From Parvularcula sp. BBD 1991-13 (GTDB lineage: Bacteria; Pseudomonadota; Alphaproteobacteria; Caulobacterales; Parvularculaceae): a DNA stretch of 64,000 nucleotides. Each line of letters opens with the position of its first letter. Position 1 is the first letter of the stretch. Made by a program: the position numbers and the translations under genes. Shown one piece after another: positions 24,861-33,952 of this stretch. Below the pieces are notes generated by a model. It made no database searches and had not been told where the DNA came from. It saw only the letters and a list, made by a program, of their open reading frames with translations. Location of the stretch: positions 1-64,000 of the forward strand of contig LYSZ01000006.1 in the NCBI GenBank assembly GCA_001657385.1, written 5' to 3'.

Positions 24861-24987
24861 GATGCGCCTCATCTTTCATAAAAACAGCCTGTGGGCCCTA
24901 TAGGTAGTACCGTGAGAGCGCGGACGCAAACGCGGCGTTGCGGCGTGCGCCGGAACCCTGCGGAATCGTGCGCGCTCGCGCCCGGGC

Positions 24988-26007
24988 CTAGTCTTCCTCG
25001 TCGCCGCCGTCATCGGGCGTTGCGTCGTCAGGCGATGCGTCTTCGGCGGCGAGGAAGTTCGCGGCGAATTCCGTTTCCTCGCCGTCCTCGTCCTCGACCT
25101 CCTCGTCGTCCGCATCCGCCGGGGTCGGCACGGAAAAGCCCGGCGGCAGGCGCGCATCGAGCAGGCCGGCCGCTTTCAGGTCCGCCTGGCCCGGCAGATC
25201 CTGGATCGACTCTAGCCCGAAATGCTCAAGAAAGGCTTGCGAGGTTCCGTATAATGTGGGCCGGCCCGGCGCGTCCCTGCGCTTGCCGCGCAGCCGCACC
25301 CAGCCGATTTCGAGAAGCTGGTCGAGGGAGCCCTTGGCGACCTGGACGCCGCGCACGTCCTCGATGTCGGCGCGCGTGCAGGGCTGGTGATAGGCGATGA
25401 TCGCCAGCGTCTCCAGCGCGGCCCGAGAAAGCTTGCGCGGCGCGGTCTGTTCCTTCGTCAGCACATGGGCGACGTCAGGGGCGGTGACGAAACGCCACTT
25501 GCCCTCGACGGTTTTCAGGACGACGCCGCGCGCCGCATAGTCTTCGGCGAGGCGCGCCATCACCGCGTCGACCGCCGCCCCGACGGGCAGGCGTTCGGCG
25601 ATGGTCCTGGCGTCGAGGGGCTCGGCCGCGGCGAAGACAAGGGCCTCGGCCATGCGCATGTGGGCGCGGATGTCGTCCTCGGTCCACTCCGGATCGACCG
25701 CCGCCCCGGCTTCCTCCGCCCTTTCATCCTTAGCCCCGTCGCCCTGGCCTCCGTCGTCCTGAACCGCCGCCATTTCATCCGTACCGAGATTTTCAGCGTC
25801 TTTCGCGCGCCCTTCCGCGCCCCCTTCCGCGCCTCTGTCCGCATCGCCGGAAGGAGGTGAAGAAGAAGCGGGGGAGGACGCCGCCTCTTCGCCCGGCTCC
25901 CCCCCCGGTTCCTCGGTGTCGGCGTTCAGCTCCTCGGCGAGCGCCTGTTGTGCGCCGCGGGCGTCGAGCCCCTTGAAGTCCCTGTCCAGATCCATGTCAG
26001 CACTCAT
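24988..26007 (-). CDS. scpB: Segregation and condensation protein B
   Basis: A protein of about 339 residues, longer than typical ScpB (about 200). The core winged-helix pair spans about residues 110-275, with MAEALVFAAAEPLDARTIAE at its start, ALETLAIIAYHQPCTRADIE in the middle and GRPTLYGTSQAFLEHFGL at its end. An acidic low-complexity N-terminus (about 1-100) and a very acidic C-terminal tail (DDEEVEDEDGEE) flank it. ScpB bridges ScpA and SMC in chromosome condensation. The start is uncertain: ATG at 26019 overlaps the scpA stop and sits immediately after GGGGAG, while 26007 has that site 12 bases away. Confidence 0.9.
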   Translation of the reverse strand: MSADMDLDRDFKGLDARGAQQALAEELNADTEEPGGEPGEEAASSPASSSPPSGDADRGAEGGAEGRAKDAENLGTDEMAAVQDDGGQGDGAKDERAEEAGAAVDPEWTEDDIRAHMRMAEALVFAAAEPLDARTIAERLPVGAAVDAVMARLAEDYAARGVVLKTVEGKWRFVTAPDVAHVLTKEQTAPRKLSRAALETLAIIAYHQPCTRADIEDVRGVQVAKGSLDQLLEIGWVRLRGKRRDAPGRPTLYGTSQAFLEHFGLESIQDLPGQADLKAAGLLDARLPPGFSVPTPADADDEEVEDEDGEETEFAANFLAAEDASPDDATPDDGGDEED

Positions 26008-26011
26008 AACG

Positions 26012-26926
26012 CTATTCATCTCCCCGTGGCGCCCGCGGGCGCCCGGCCTCGCCCTCGCCTTCTTCCGTCTCCTGACGGGCGCGGATGTAAATCGGTTCGA
26101 ACGCCCCCAGCTGGCGCAGCTCGATCCGCCCGTTCTTGGCGAACTCAAGCGCGGCGTTGAAAGCGCTCGCAATCATCGACGAGGCCGGCGCGTCGACATC
26201 GTCCACCCGCGCCAGGCTGCGCAGTTCGGTCCAGTCGGGAATGGCGCCGAGAATGCGCGCGAGGCGCTCGCGCGCCCGCTCGATGGAATACACGCGGGGC
26301 GGCTCGATATGATAATCGCGATCAACCGCGGCGATCCGCTGGGTCGCATAGGCGCGCAGGAGATCGTACAGATCCGCCCGCCATTCCGCCTTGCGCCGGA
26401 CGCGCACCCCCTCCGGCGCGCCGCGCGGGAAAAAGTGCACGCCAAGCTGCGGCAGCGCCTGAATGTCGTCGACCGCCTTGCGCATCGCTTCGAGGCGCTG
26501 AAGCTGGAACGCGAGGCGCGCCGCCATTTCGTCCGCCGTCGGCTCTTCCCCGTGATCCTCCTCCACCGGCAGGAGCAGTTTCGATTTGAGGAAGGCGAGC
26601 CAGGAGGCCATGACGAGATAATCGGCGGCCAGTTCAAGATTGCGCTCCTTGGCGATGGCGACGAACTCAAGATACTGATCGACCAGCGCGGCCATGGAGA
26701 TCTTGCGGATATCGACCTTCTGCGTGCGCGCGAGATCAAGGAGAACGTCGAGCGGGCCTTCATAGCCGTCGAGATTGACGACCAGCGCATCAATATCCAC
26801 CCCGCCGGCGTCGCTCGCCGGCGTGCGCACGGGCGTATCGAATGGCGCTTCCCCGTCGCCGTCGGGACCGCCGGCGCCGCCCCCGCCGCCCTGCACGATC
26901 ACAGTCATATGTTCGCCATCCGCCAT
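26012..26926 (-). CDS. scpA: Segregation and condensation protein A
   Basis: The kleisin subunit of the SMC-ScpAB complex, about 304 residues. The diagnostic N-terminal helix region is NLDGYEGPLDVLLDLARTQK, followed by VDIRKISMAALVDQYLEF and ELAADYLVMASWLAFLKSKL; a C-terminal winged helix is near AFNAALEFAKNGRIELRQ. A glycine-rich stretch (VQGGGGGAGGPDGDG) precedes the kleisin part. The start is ambiguous between 26926 and ATG 26908. It lies 228 bp downstream of nagZ and runs directly into scpB. Confidence 0.93.
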   Translation of the reverse strand: MADGEHMTVIVQGGGGGAGGPDGDGEAPFDTPVRTPASDAGGVDIDALVVNLDGYEGPLDVLLDLARTQKVDIRKISMAALVDQYLEFVAIAKERNLELAADYLVMASWLAFLKSKLLLPVEEDHGEEPTADEMAARLAFQLQRLEAMRKAVDDIQALPQLGVHFFPRGAPEGVRVRRKAEWRADLYDLLRAYATQRIAAVDRDYHIEPPRVYSIERARERLARILGAIPDWTELRSLARVDDVDAPASSMIASAFNAALEFAKNGRIELRQLGAFEPIYIRARQETEEGEGEAGRPRAPRGDE

Positions 26927-27154
26927 TCGTCCATGTTTGGGGCGATTCTGGTTTCTGTCTATCGCCGGACGCGCTTTCGGGGCGAGCGACGCCGGCGCCA
27001 GGGATCGAAACCTCGCCAATTCAACAGGGTAAAGTTCATCATATCCGATCCGCTTGCGGATCGCAGCGCCCCGGCTCGCCCCCGCCCAACAACGCGCCTG
27101 TTGAGTAAAGCGCCAGCCCTTAGGCGCCCGCCCCCGACGTGAAGGCGGTCAGCC

Positions 27155-28174
27155 TCAGGCAAGCGCCGGTTTCAGGAGCGCGTCGAGGCGTTCGTAATGC
27201 GCCGCGACATCATCGCGCTCGACCGGCGCCAGCAAGGCCAGGGCCGCCGCCGCGCGCGCCCCGGCGCGCCCGTCGAGGGGCCGCAGGGCGGGCCCGGCCT
27301 CGTTCTTTTCATCCATGGTGAAATTGCAGCAGCAGGCAACGTCGCAGCCGGCCGCGTAAGCGCCCGAGATGCGTGCGTCGAGGGGCCCGCGCAGCGCCTT
27401 CATCTTGAGATCGTCCGTAAACAGAAGGCCGTCGAAGCCGATTTCGCCGCGGACAACCTCTTCGATCACGACGGGCGACAGGGTCGCGCAGCGCGCATCG
27501 TCGTAAGCCTCGAACACCAGGTGGCCGGTCATGCCCAGGGGCGCGTCGCGCAAGGCGCGGAAGGGCGGGAAATCCGTCGCCCGCAAATCCTCCTTCGGGG
27601 CGGCGATGCGCGGCAGGTCGTGATGGCTGTCGCACAAGGACCGCCCGTGCCCCGGCAGGTGCTTGATAACCGGAAGCGCGCCGCCCTCCAGGCTGCCCGC
27701 GACCGCCTCCGCGCCCAGGGCGGCGATGATCTCGGGGTGTCTGGCGATGGCGCGGTCGCCGATCACCGCCGGATCGGCGTCGATTTGCGGGACATCCAGC
27801 ATGGGAACGCAATTCAGGGTGACGCCGCAGTCTGACGCCATCCGCCCCAAAAGACGGGCGTTGAGCCGCGCCGCCTCCTTCGCCTTCGCCGGATCAAGAC
27901 GCCACAATTCGCCGAAAACCGCCGGCGCCGGATGCTTCGGAAAAGCCGGGGGCGCCATGCGCGCCACGCGCCCGCCTTCCTGGTCGATCAGGATCGGCGC
28001 GTCTTCCCGGCCGACGGCCTCGCGCAGTTCGTCGCAATGGGCGCGCAACGCATCGGCGCTCTGGCAATGGCGGGCGAAAACGATGAAGCCCCAGGGATCG
28101 ACGTCGCGGAAAAACGCTTTTTCCTCCGCGCTCATGCGCGGACCTTCGCAGTCGAAAACGGCGGCTGTGGGCAT
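27155..28174 (-). CDS. nagZ: Beta-N-acetylhexosaminidase NagZ
   Basis: A 339-residue cytosolic glycoside hydrolase family 3 enzyme that removes GlcNAc from anhydro-muropeptides in cell-wall recycling. KHLPGHGRSLCDSHHDLP carries the catalytic His/Asp loop, and GFDGLLFTDDLKMKAL holds the nucleophile Asp. Length and start (MPTAAVFDCEGPRMSAEEK) fit the family. It sits 59 bp after the SPOR-domain gene, a frequent pairing in alphaproteobacteria. Confidence 0.95.
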   Translation of the reverse strand: MPTAAVFDCEGPRMSAEEKAFFRDVDPWGFIVFARHCQSADALRAHCDELREAVGREDAPILIDQEGGRVARMAPPAFPKHPAPAVFGELWRLDPAKAKEAARLNARLLGRMASDCGVTLNCVPMLDVPQIDADPAVIGDRAIARHPEIIAALGAEAVAGSLEGGALPVIKHLPGHGRSLCDSHHDLPRIAAPKEDLRATDFPPFRALRDAPLGMTGHLVFEAYDDARCATLSPVVIEEVVRGEIGFDGLLFTDDLKMKALRGPLDARISGAYAAGCDVACCCNFTMDEKNEAGPALRPLDGRAGARAAAALALLAPVERDDVAAHYERLDALLKPALA

Positions 28175-28233
28175 GGGATCGGACCTTTACGCAACGAAGA
28201 CGGGGCCGGGGCGGCGCGCGTCGAAAAGACGTC

Positions 28234-29163
28234 TCAGATGGATTTCACCAGACAATCCTGACCGCGCTCCTTCAGGCCGGCGCAATAGCGCCGCGCATCC
28301 TCGGACGAGGCGAACGGACCGACGCGCAGGCGGTGATAGACGCCGCGCGCGCCAAGATCGGCGCGCTCAACGTCGGGCAGTTTGCCCTCAAGGTAATCGC
28401 CCAGGCGCGCTTCCATGCGGGACCACTGCGCGGCGGCTTCCTCGTTGGACCGGAAGGCGCCGACCTGGACGAGATGGGTGCCCGACAGGGGGCCGGACGC
28501 GGGCATTCGCGCCGGCGTGACGCTCGCCGCGGTCGGCGTCGTCGCAGACTGGGACGACTGAGGCGACTGAGACTGGGACGACGCGCTGGCGGGCGTGGGG
28601 CGAGCGGCCTCGCGCGCGGGCGCGCGGGACGGCGCCCGGGCGGGAACCGCGGGCGCCGATTGCGGCTCGGCGTCCTCGAAAAGCGCCGCATCCTCGGCGG
28701 CGAGGCTGGCGAGGCGGCTTTCCACCGCGTCGCTCAGGTCTTCAGCGGCGGCGTCGGCAGGGGCGTCCCCGGCGTCCGCGGCGAGCGCGCCGATCGGGTC
28801 CGCGCTGTCGCGGCTGACCGGCTCCTCCGGCCCCTCGGCGAGGACCGTCACCGGTTCCTCCGCGTCGCCGTCAAACGCATCGTAGACTTCCCGGTCGGCG
28901 GCGGCGTCGCCGTCGGCTCCGGCGGTTTCGATCTTGATCGGTTCCGGATCGGCGGCGACATAGGGCGTTTCCGCGCCGAGGCCGTTTTGTCCGGTCTTGA
29001 TGCCCTGCTGGTAGGCGATCCACACCACCGCGAAAAAAGCGCAGATCATGACCACGCCCATCAACAGGACGACGAGACCGGAAAGCCCCCGCTCTTCCTC
29101 GTCATCCTCGAAAGCGTCGTAATCCTCGTATTCTTCGTCGAATGTTTCGTTCGCGTTCGTCAT
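28234..29163 (-). CDS. SPOR-domain membrane protein
   Basis: A 309-residue bitopic protein: an acidic cytoplasmic N-terminus (DEEYEDYDAFEDDEEERG), one transmembrane helix (about 29-50, LVVLLMGVVMICAFFAVVW), a long acidic and Ser/Ala/Pro-rich periplasmic linker, and a C-terminal SPOR domain (about 230-309; HLVQVGAFRSNEEAAAQW...YHRLRVGPFASSEDARRYC). SPOR domains bind denuded glycan strands at the division septum. It is expressed in line with nagZ. The leader holds a 16-bp tandem repeat. Confidence 0.9.
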   Translation of the reverse strand: MTNANETFDEEYEDYDAFEDDEEERGLSGLVVLLMGVVMICAFFAVVWIAYQQGIKTGQNGLGAETPYVAADPEPIKIETAGADGDAAADREVYDAFDGDAEEPVTVLAEGPEEPVSRDSADPIGALAADAGDAPADAAAEDLSDAVESRLASLAAEDAALFEDAEPQSAPAVPARAPSRAPAREAARPTPASASSQSQSPQSSQSATTPTAASVTPARMPASGPLSGTHLVQVGAFRSNEEAAAQWSRMEARLGDYLEGKLPDVERADLGARGVYHRLRVGPFASSEDARRYCAGLKERGQDCLVKSI

Positions 29164-29218
29164 GATCCAAGACGCTCCTTCGTCGGCGCTCCCAGCGGTC
29201 TTATGTTTCTTCCCGCCC

Positions 29219-29260
29219 GTCTCTTGTCTCGCCCGTCTTTTGTCTCGCCCGTCTCTTTCG
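29219..29260. repeat. 16-bp tandem repeat in the SPOR-gene leader
   Basis: Units 29219-29234 (GTCTCTTGTCTCGCCC) and 29235-29250 (GTCTTTTGTCTCGCCC) differ at one base; a partial third begins GTCTCTTTCG at 29251. It lies about 55 bp upstream of the SPOR-protein start, between it and dgt. Confidence 0.7.
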
Positions 29261-29347
29261 CGCGCCGGCGGCGATCGGCGGGACGGTTGCGTCCCGAATC
29301 ATCGCCGTCCGGCAGTTTACCACCGGCGAACGAAATGACAGAGCGCG

Positions 29348-30583
29348 CTATTCGAGAAAATGCCCGCCGAACAGGCGGCGGTATTCCCGCGCAGCATATC
29401 GGTCCGTCATGCCTGCAATATAATCGCAGACGACCCGGGCCAGCCGCGCTTCCCCCGCATCCGAACTCCGGGCCTCAAGGCCGCTTTCATAGCGGGCGCG
29501 CCATTCCGGCGGCAAGGTCCCGGGCTCGGAAAAGAACACCTCGAACAGCGATTTCACGATCCGCTTGGCCTGGCTGCGGGCGCGGTTGACCTTGTAGTGG
29601 CGGTACATGTTGCGGTGGAGAAAGTCCCGCAGCGCGCGCACCTGGGCGTTCATCTCGTCTGAAAAGCCGCACAGCGCCCGCCCCGCCCGGCGCACCGCGT
29701 CGGCGTCGGCCGGCGCCGCCATGGTCAGCCGCCGCTCGGTTTCCGCCTGCACGTCGCTCACCATGGCGCCGATCAGGTCCGAGACCGCCTCGCCGATCAG
29801 GACCCCGCGGGGCGCATCAGGCCAGCGCGCCGCCACCGCGGCGAGCGCGTCGCCCACCAGCGGCAGCGCGCGCGCTTCGTCAAGGTCGAACAGCCCCGCC
29901 CGCAGCCCGTCGTCGACATCGTGGTTATTGTAGGCGATGTCGTCGGCGATGGCCGCGACCTGCGCCTCCAGCGAGGGGAAGCTGTCGAGCCAGAGGTCGT
30001 GGCTCGCGGCGTATTCGACGATAGCCGCCGGGAGCGGGTCGTCCTTTTCCGCCAGCGGCCCGATCAGCGGACCGTTATGCTTGACCACCCCCTCAAGGGT
30101 CTCCCAGGTCAGGTTGAGCCCGTCGAACGCCGCGTGCCGCCGTTCGAGCTTGGTCAGGAGCCGCAGCGTCTGGGCGTTGTGATCGAAGCCGTCATAGGGC
30201 GCCATGCATTCCTTCAGCACATCCTCGCCCGTATGGCCGAAAGGCGGATGGCCGAGGTCGTGCGCAAGCGCCAGGCTCTCGGCGAGATCCTCGTCGAGCT
30301 TGAGGCTGCGCGCCAGCGTGCGGGCGATCTGCGCCACCTCCAGCGAGTGCGTGAGCCGGGTGCGGTAATGGTCCCCCTCATGGGAGATGAAGACCTGGGT
30401 CTTGTGCTTCAGGCGGCGGAACGCCACGGCGTGAATGATCCGGTCCCGGTCGCGCTGGAAGGGCGTTCGCGTCGCGCTCTCGCCCTCTTCGTGGAGCCGG
30501 CCGCGGGTCGCCTCGGCCCGCGCCGCGTATGGCGTCAGCGGCGCGGGAAACGCAATGGGCGAGGATGTTTCTGAATTGCGCAT
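29348..30583 (-). CDS. dgt: Deoxyguanosinetriphosphate triphosphohydrolase-like protein
   Basis: A 411-residue HD-domain protein that hydrolyses dGTP (or dNTPs) to nucleoside and triphosphate. The N-terminal [20 protein letters not shown] and LKHKTQVF segment, [12 protein letters not shown] (first metal His), and [16 protein letters not shown] (HD pair) are diagnostic of the type 2 dGTPase family. [18 protein letters not shown] supplies a later metal Asp. It is the first gene of the long minus-strand block and divergent from erpA. In many relatives argS follows; here it does not. Confidence 0.94.
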   Translation of the reverse strand: MRNSETSSPIAFPAPLTPYAARAEATRGRLHEEGESATRTPFQRDRDRIIHAVAFRRLKHKTQVFISHEGDHYRTRLTHSLEVAQIARTLARSLKLDEDLAESLALAHDLGHPPFGHTGEDVLKECMAPYDGFDHNAQTLRLLTKLERRHAAFDGLNLTWETLEGVVKHNGPLIGPLAEKDDPLPAAIVEYAASHDLWLDSFPSLEAQVAAIADDIAYNNHDVDDGLRAGLFDLDEARALPLVGDALAAVAARWPDAPRGVLIGEAVSDLIGAMVSDVQAETERRLTMAAPADADAVRRAGRALCGFSDEMNAQVRALRDFLHRNMYRHYKVNRARSQAKRIVKSLFEVFFSEPGTLPPEWRARYESGLEARSSDAGEARLARVVCDYIAGMTDRYAAREYRRLFGGHFLE

Positions 30584-30713
30584 TTACATCAATGATTTAA
30601 AGGATTTTCCAAAGGCGCGGCGCGAAGCGATGGAACGCCATTCGCCGCATACCGACCGGCGACTGGGCCAGCGAATGGGAAAGACTTTCAGGCGATTCTA
30701 TCGTCAAGCCTAA
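30555..30713 (+). CDS. Possible small basic protein (hypothetical)
   Basis: A 52-codon frame, [20 protein letters not shown] then [20 protein letters not shown], ending RRFYRQA. The composition is protein-like and less arginine-skewed than random frames here, and its base composition differs from neighbours. It overlaps the divergent dgt start by 29 bp, and no strong ribosome site precedes it. It could be a real small gene before erpA or chance. Confidence 0.25.
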   Translation: MGEDVSELRIYINDLKDFPKARREAMERHSPHTDRRLGQRMGKTFRRFYRQA

Positions 30714-30779
30714 AAGGCCCCCCTCGAAAATCGAACCGCAACCCTATATGTATTACACGTCGCTTCCAAAGAGAGAATC

Positions 30780-31145
30780 ATGACCGCCAGCACCGTGACC
30801 GACCAGACGCGTTCCGACAATACGCCCGTCACCGTATCGGCCCGCGCGGCAGCGCGGATCGCCAAGATCCTGTCAACGGAATCGGACGCCGCGATGCTGC
30901 GCGTCGCGGTCGAGGGCGGCGGCTGTTCCGGCTTTCAGTACAAGTTCGACATCGTCGAGACGCGCGAGGACGACGATCTGGCCCTCGACGCCGAAGGCCG
31001 GCAGGTGCTGATCGATTCGGTGTCGGTGGAGTATCTTTCCGGCTCCGTCATCGATTTCTCCGACGAGCTGATCGGCGCGGCTTTCAAGATCGAGAACCCG
31101 AACGCCACCGCGTCCTGCGGCTGCGGCACCAGCTTTTCCCTCTGA
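30780..31145 (+). CDS. erpA: Iron-sulfur cluster insertion protein ErpA
   Basis: A 121-residue A-type carrier protein (HesB/IscA family) that delivers Fe-S clusters to apo-proteins. The three cluster cysteines are in GGGCSGFQYKF and the C-terminal SCGCGTSFSL. The N-terminal extension (first 20 residues) is slightly longer than in E. coli ErpA. A GAGAGAATC ribosome site precedes the ATG. Confidence 0.93.
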   Translation: MTASTVTDQTRSDNTPVTVSARAAARIAKILSTESDAAMLRVAVEGGGCSGFQYKFDIVETREDDDLALDAEGRQVLIDSVSVEYLSGSVIDFSDELIGAAFKIENPNATASCGCGTSFSL

Positions 31146-31187
31146 GACCGCCGGTCAATAGATGGGGCTGTGCGGAAGCCGCCGGCC

Positions 31188-31841
31188 TCACTCCAGCCGC
31201 TGTATGATCCCCGAGCCCTCGTCCATCAACTCACGCCCCGTGCGCCAGACGTCCCGGCCGCGCCATTCCGCGACCAACCCGTCGAGCCAGGCGGTGTTGA
31301 TATCCGAATTGACGAAGAAGTCGCGCACGAACTTGTCGCTGGCGTAGCGGCGCTCGAATTCGGGGATGCGAACTTCCTCGCCGGTCACCGCGTCCATGGC
31401 CGTGGGCTCGTGGAACATCCAGCGCGAGGACGGCGCCGCAACGCGCACCTCGCCCGTGAGGAAAATCGGCACGCACATGGACAGGCAGGCGCGGCCCGGC
31501 CCGACCCGCGTCTCGACCGTGTGGCTGCGCTTCATCTCGTCGATCACGCCGATCACCGCCCGCCCCTCGGCCAGCGAACCGCCGGGAGAGTTGAGATCGA
31601 TGATGATGCGCTCGCTGCGGCCGCGCCACTCCTCGAAAGCGTCCTCGAAGCGCCGCGCCATGGGTGCGGCGACGGGGCTGCGCCAGGCGAAACGCACGGT
31701 CCCCGGCGCCTCCTCGGTCACGGCGAGGCGGGCGCCGGTCAGGAAAATGCGCTGCTCGCTTTGCCAGGCGAGAAACACCAGTATAACGCACATGAGAAAA
31801 AGCGCGATCTGGTTCAGTCTTAGCCGCTGCGCCTGGGTCAT
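31188..31841 (-). CDS. ClpP/crotonase-fold predicted periplasmic protein (COG3904-like)
   Basis: A 217-residue protein with an N-terminal membrane anchor (about 11-25, IALFLMCVILVFLAW) and a ClpP-like fold outside the cytoplasmic face. IIIDLNSPGGSLAEGRAVIG resembles the oxyanion-hole strand of ClpP/SppA proteases, and GPGRACLSMCVPIFLTGE occupies the place of the nucleophile helix, with ACLSMC containing the candidate Ser. MFHEPTA supplies a candidate His. Whether it is an active peptidase is unknown. It converges on erpA and stands alone. Confidence 0.65.
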   Translation of the reverse strand: MTQAQRLRLNQIALFLMCVILVFLAWQSEQRIFLTGARLAVTEEAPGTVRFAWRSPVAAPMARRFEDAFEEWRGRSERIIIDLNSPGGSLAEGRAVIGVIDEMKRSHTVETRVGPGRACLSMCVPIFLTGEVRVAAPSSRWMFHEPTAMDAVTGEEVRIPEFERRYASDKFVRDFFVNSDINTAWLDGLVAEWRGRDVWRTGRELMDEGSGIIQRLE

Positions 31842-31954
31842 TACGTTTCCTGGCCGTTTCCCATTTTTTCCGGGTCCTGGTTTTTTCAGAGTCCCGGTCT
31901 TTTCCGGGCCGTTTCCTGAAGCCTTCGCCGCCCTGAGCTTTTATATAGGCAGTC

Positions 31955-32626
31955 ATGAACGTCACAGAAGCCGTCAAAACCCGCATCTCCGTGCGCGCCT
32001 TTCTCGACGCGCCCGTCCCGGAGGCGGAGATCCGCGCCATCCTCGACATCGCGCGCTGGGCGCCGTCCGGCGGCAACCTCCAGCCCTGGCGCGTCCATGT
32101 GGTGACGGGCGCGGCCCGCGACCGGCTGGTCGAGACCGTGAAACAGGCGATCGCCGCCAATCCGCTCGGCGACGAGGCGGAGCTTGCGATCTATCCGCCC
32201 GGCCTCGCCGAACCGTGGCGCTCGCGCCGGTTCGAGCTGGGCGAGCAGATGTACGCGCGCCTCGGCATCCCGCGCGAGGACAAGGGCGCGCGCCTCACAT
32301 GGCTGCTCAACAATTATGCGTTTTTCGGCGCGCCGGCGGGGCTGTTCTTTTCCCTCGACCGGCGCTTCGACAAGGGCCAGTGGGCGCATCTCGGCATGTT
32401 CATGCAGACGATCGCCCTCGTCGCCGCCGAAAAGGGGCTCGCCACCTGCATGCAGGAAGCCTGGGCCGCGCGGGCGAGGACCGTCTCGGCGTTTCTCGGC
32501 CTTGATGAGGGCGAACAGCTTTATTGCGGCATGGCGCTCGGCCACGCCGATCCGGACGCGCCGGTGAACGCCCTGCGCTCCGCCCGCGCGTCGGTGGAAG
32601 AGTTCGCGACCTTCATCGCCGAGTAA
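31955..32626 (+). CDS. Nitroreductase family flavoprotein
   Basis: A 223-residue FMN-dependent oxidoreductase, probably a homodimer. The N-terminal AVKTRISVRAFLDAPVPEAE and RWAPSGGNLQPWRVHVV (FMN phosphate contacts) and the C-terminal LYCGMALGHADPDAPVN are typical of NfnB/YdjA-like enzymes using NAD(P)H to reduce nitroaromatics or quinones. The physiological substrate is unknown. It begins the plus-strand group nitroreductase-SRPBCC-xth-helicase, with 49 bp to the next gene. A degenerate repeat-like tract lies just upstream (31845-31920). Confidence 0.88.
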   Translation: MNVTEAVKTRISVRAFLDAPVPEAEIRAILDIARWAPSGGNLQPWRVHVVTGAARDRLVETVKQAIAANPLGDEAELAIYPPGLAEPWRSRRFELGEQMYARLGIPREDKGARLTWLLNNYAFFGAPAGLFFSLDRRFDKGQWAHLGMFMQTIALVAAEKGLATCMQEAWAARARTVSAFLGLDEGEQLYCGMALGHADPDAPVNALRSARASVEEFATFIAE

Positions 32627-32675
32627 TCGCATCGTCCGCCGCACCCGACGGCGGCGTTTTGACAAAGGGAGTTTC

Positions 32676-33170
32676 ATGCCCGGCGCCGCCAACGCCTCCG
32701 TGCAGACATCCGTCGCCGTTATCGTCAACGCCGGTCTCGACGCCGTTTTCGAGACCGCCGCCGGCATGGACCCGCGCGCCCTCATCCGGCCCTACGGCCC
32801 CCTGCCCGGCATCGTCGACGTGGAGGGCCATGACGCCGCCTGGAGCGCGCCCGGACAGCGCCGGCGCTACCGCCTGTCCGACAATTCCTCCGTAAGCGAA
32901 GAGTTGACGGGCTTCTGCCGCGGCCAGACTTACGCCTATGCGGTGACGGGGTTCACCGGGCTGTTCGCCGCCCTGGCGCGGGAGGCGCGCGCGGAATGGC
33001 ACTTCACCCGGGTCGGCGCCGGGAAGAGCCAGATCGACTGGACCTATTTTTTCACCCCCGCCGGTCCGGTCGCCGAGCCCCTTTTGTGGTTCATTGTCAA
33101 GACGCTGTGGCCCGGCTACCTGAGGGCGGCGCTGGCGCGCGTCAAAGAGAAAGCGGAAAACCCCGGATGA
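32676..33170 (+). CDS. SRPBCC (polyketide cyclase/START-like) family protein
   Basis: A 164-residue protein with a predicted helix-grip fold: an N-terminal strand and helix (SVAVIVNAGLDAVFETAAG), a central strand RRRYRLSDNSSVSEEL, and a C-terminal amphipathic helix (LRAALARVKEKAENPG). Such folds bind hydrophobic ligands; no catalytic residue can be assigned. Its stop codon overlaps the xth start by 4 bp, so translation is probably coupled, although no functional link is evident. Confidence 0.7.
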   Translation: MPGAANASVQTSVAVIVNAGLDAVFETAAGMDPRALIRPYGPLPGIVDVEGHDAAWSAPGQRRRYRLSDNSSVSEELTGFCRGQTYAYAVTGFTGLFAALAREARAEWHFTRVGAGKSQIDWTYFFTPAGPVAEPLLWFIVKTLWPGYLRAALARVKEKAENPG

Positions 33171-33952
33171 AAATCGCGACCTTCAACGTCAACTCCATCA
33201 ACGCCCGCCTGCCGCGGATCCTTGAATGGTTCGACGCCGCCGCCCCGGACGTCGCCGTGTTGCAGGAGATCAAGTGCGTCGACGAGAAGTTCCCGGCGGC
33301 GGATTTCGAGGATCGCGGCTACAATGTCGCGGTTCACGGACAGAAGACCTATAACGGCGTCGCGCTCCTGTCGAAACATCCGGTGGAGGATATCGTCCGC
33401 GGCCTGCCCGGCGACAGGGACGACGACCAGGCGCGCTATATCGAGGGGCTTGTCTGCCCCGAAGACGCCGGACCGGTGCGCGTCGGCGGGCTCTATCTGC
33501 CCAACGGCAACCCGGCGCCGGGGCCGAAATACGACTACAAGCTGAAATGGATGAAGCGGCTGAAAAAGCGCGCCGAAACGCTGCTGCGGGACGAAGAGGC
33601 GTTCGTCCTCGCCGGCGACTACAACGTCATTCCGCAGGCGGAGGACGTCTACGACCCCGCGGCCTGGGCCGAGGACGCGCTGTTCCTGCCGCAGACCCGC
33701 GCGGCCTTCCGCGAAATCCTCCATCTCGGCCTCACCGACGCCGTGCGTCAGGCCGATCCCGCCGGCGTGCGCTACACCTTCTGGGACTATCAGCGCGGCG
33801 CCTGGGAAAAGGATCACGGCATCCGCATCGACCACCTCCTGCTCAGCCCGCAGGCCGCGGACCGCTTTCAAAACGCCGGCGTCGACCGGAAAGAACGCGG
33901 CAAGGAAAAACCTTCCGACCATGTGCCGGTGTGGGTGGAGTTGAGTTCATGA
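33167..33952 (+). CDS. xth: Exodeoxyribonuclease III
   Basis: A 261-residue DNA repair enzyme of the endonuclease/exonuclease/phosphatase family that cleaves at abasic sites and removes 3' blocks. The start at 33167 (MKIATFNVNSINARLPRILE) is the standard family start and overlaps the SRPBCC stop. QEIKCVDEKFP carries the catalytic Glu, and GIRIDHLLLSPQA plus KPSDHVPVW the Asp/His. The GDYNVIP motif supplies Asp and Asn. Its stop overlaps the helicase start by 4 bp. Confidence 0.95.
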   Translation: MKIATFNVNSINARLPRILEWFDAAAPDVAVLQEIKCVDEKFPAADFEDRGYNVAVHGQKTYNGVALLSKHPVEDIVRGLPGDRDDDQARYIEGLVCPEDAGPVRVGGLYLPNGNPAPGPKYDYKLKWMKRLKKRAETLLRDEEAFVLAGDYNVIPQAEDVYDPAAWAEDALFLPQTRAAFREILHLGLTDAVRQADPAGVRYTFWDYQRGAWEKDHGIRIDHLLLSPQAADRFQNAGVDRKERGKEKPSDHVPVWVELSS

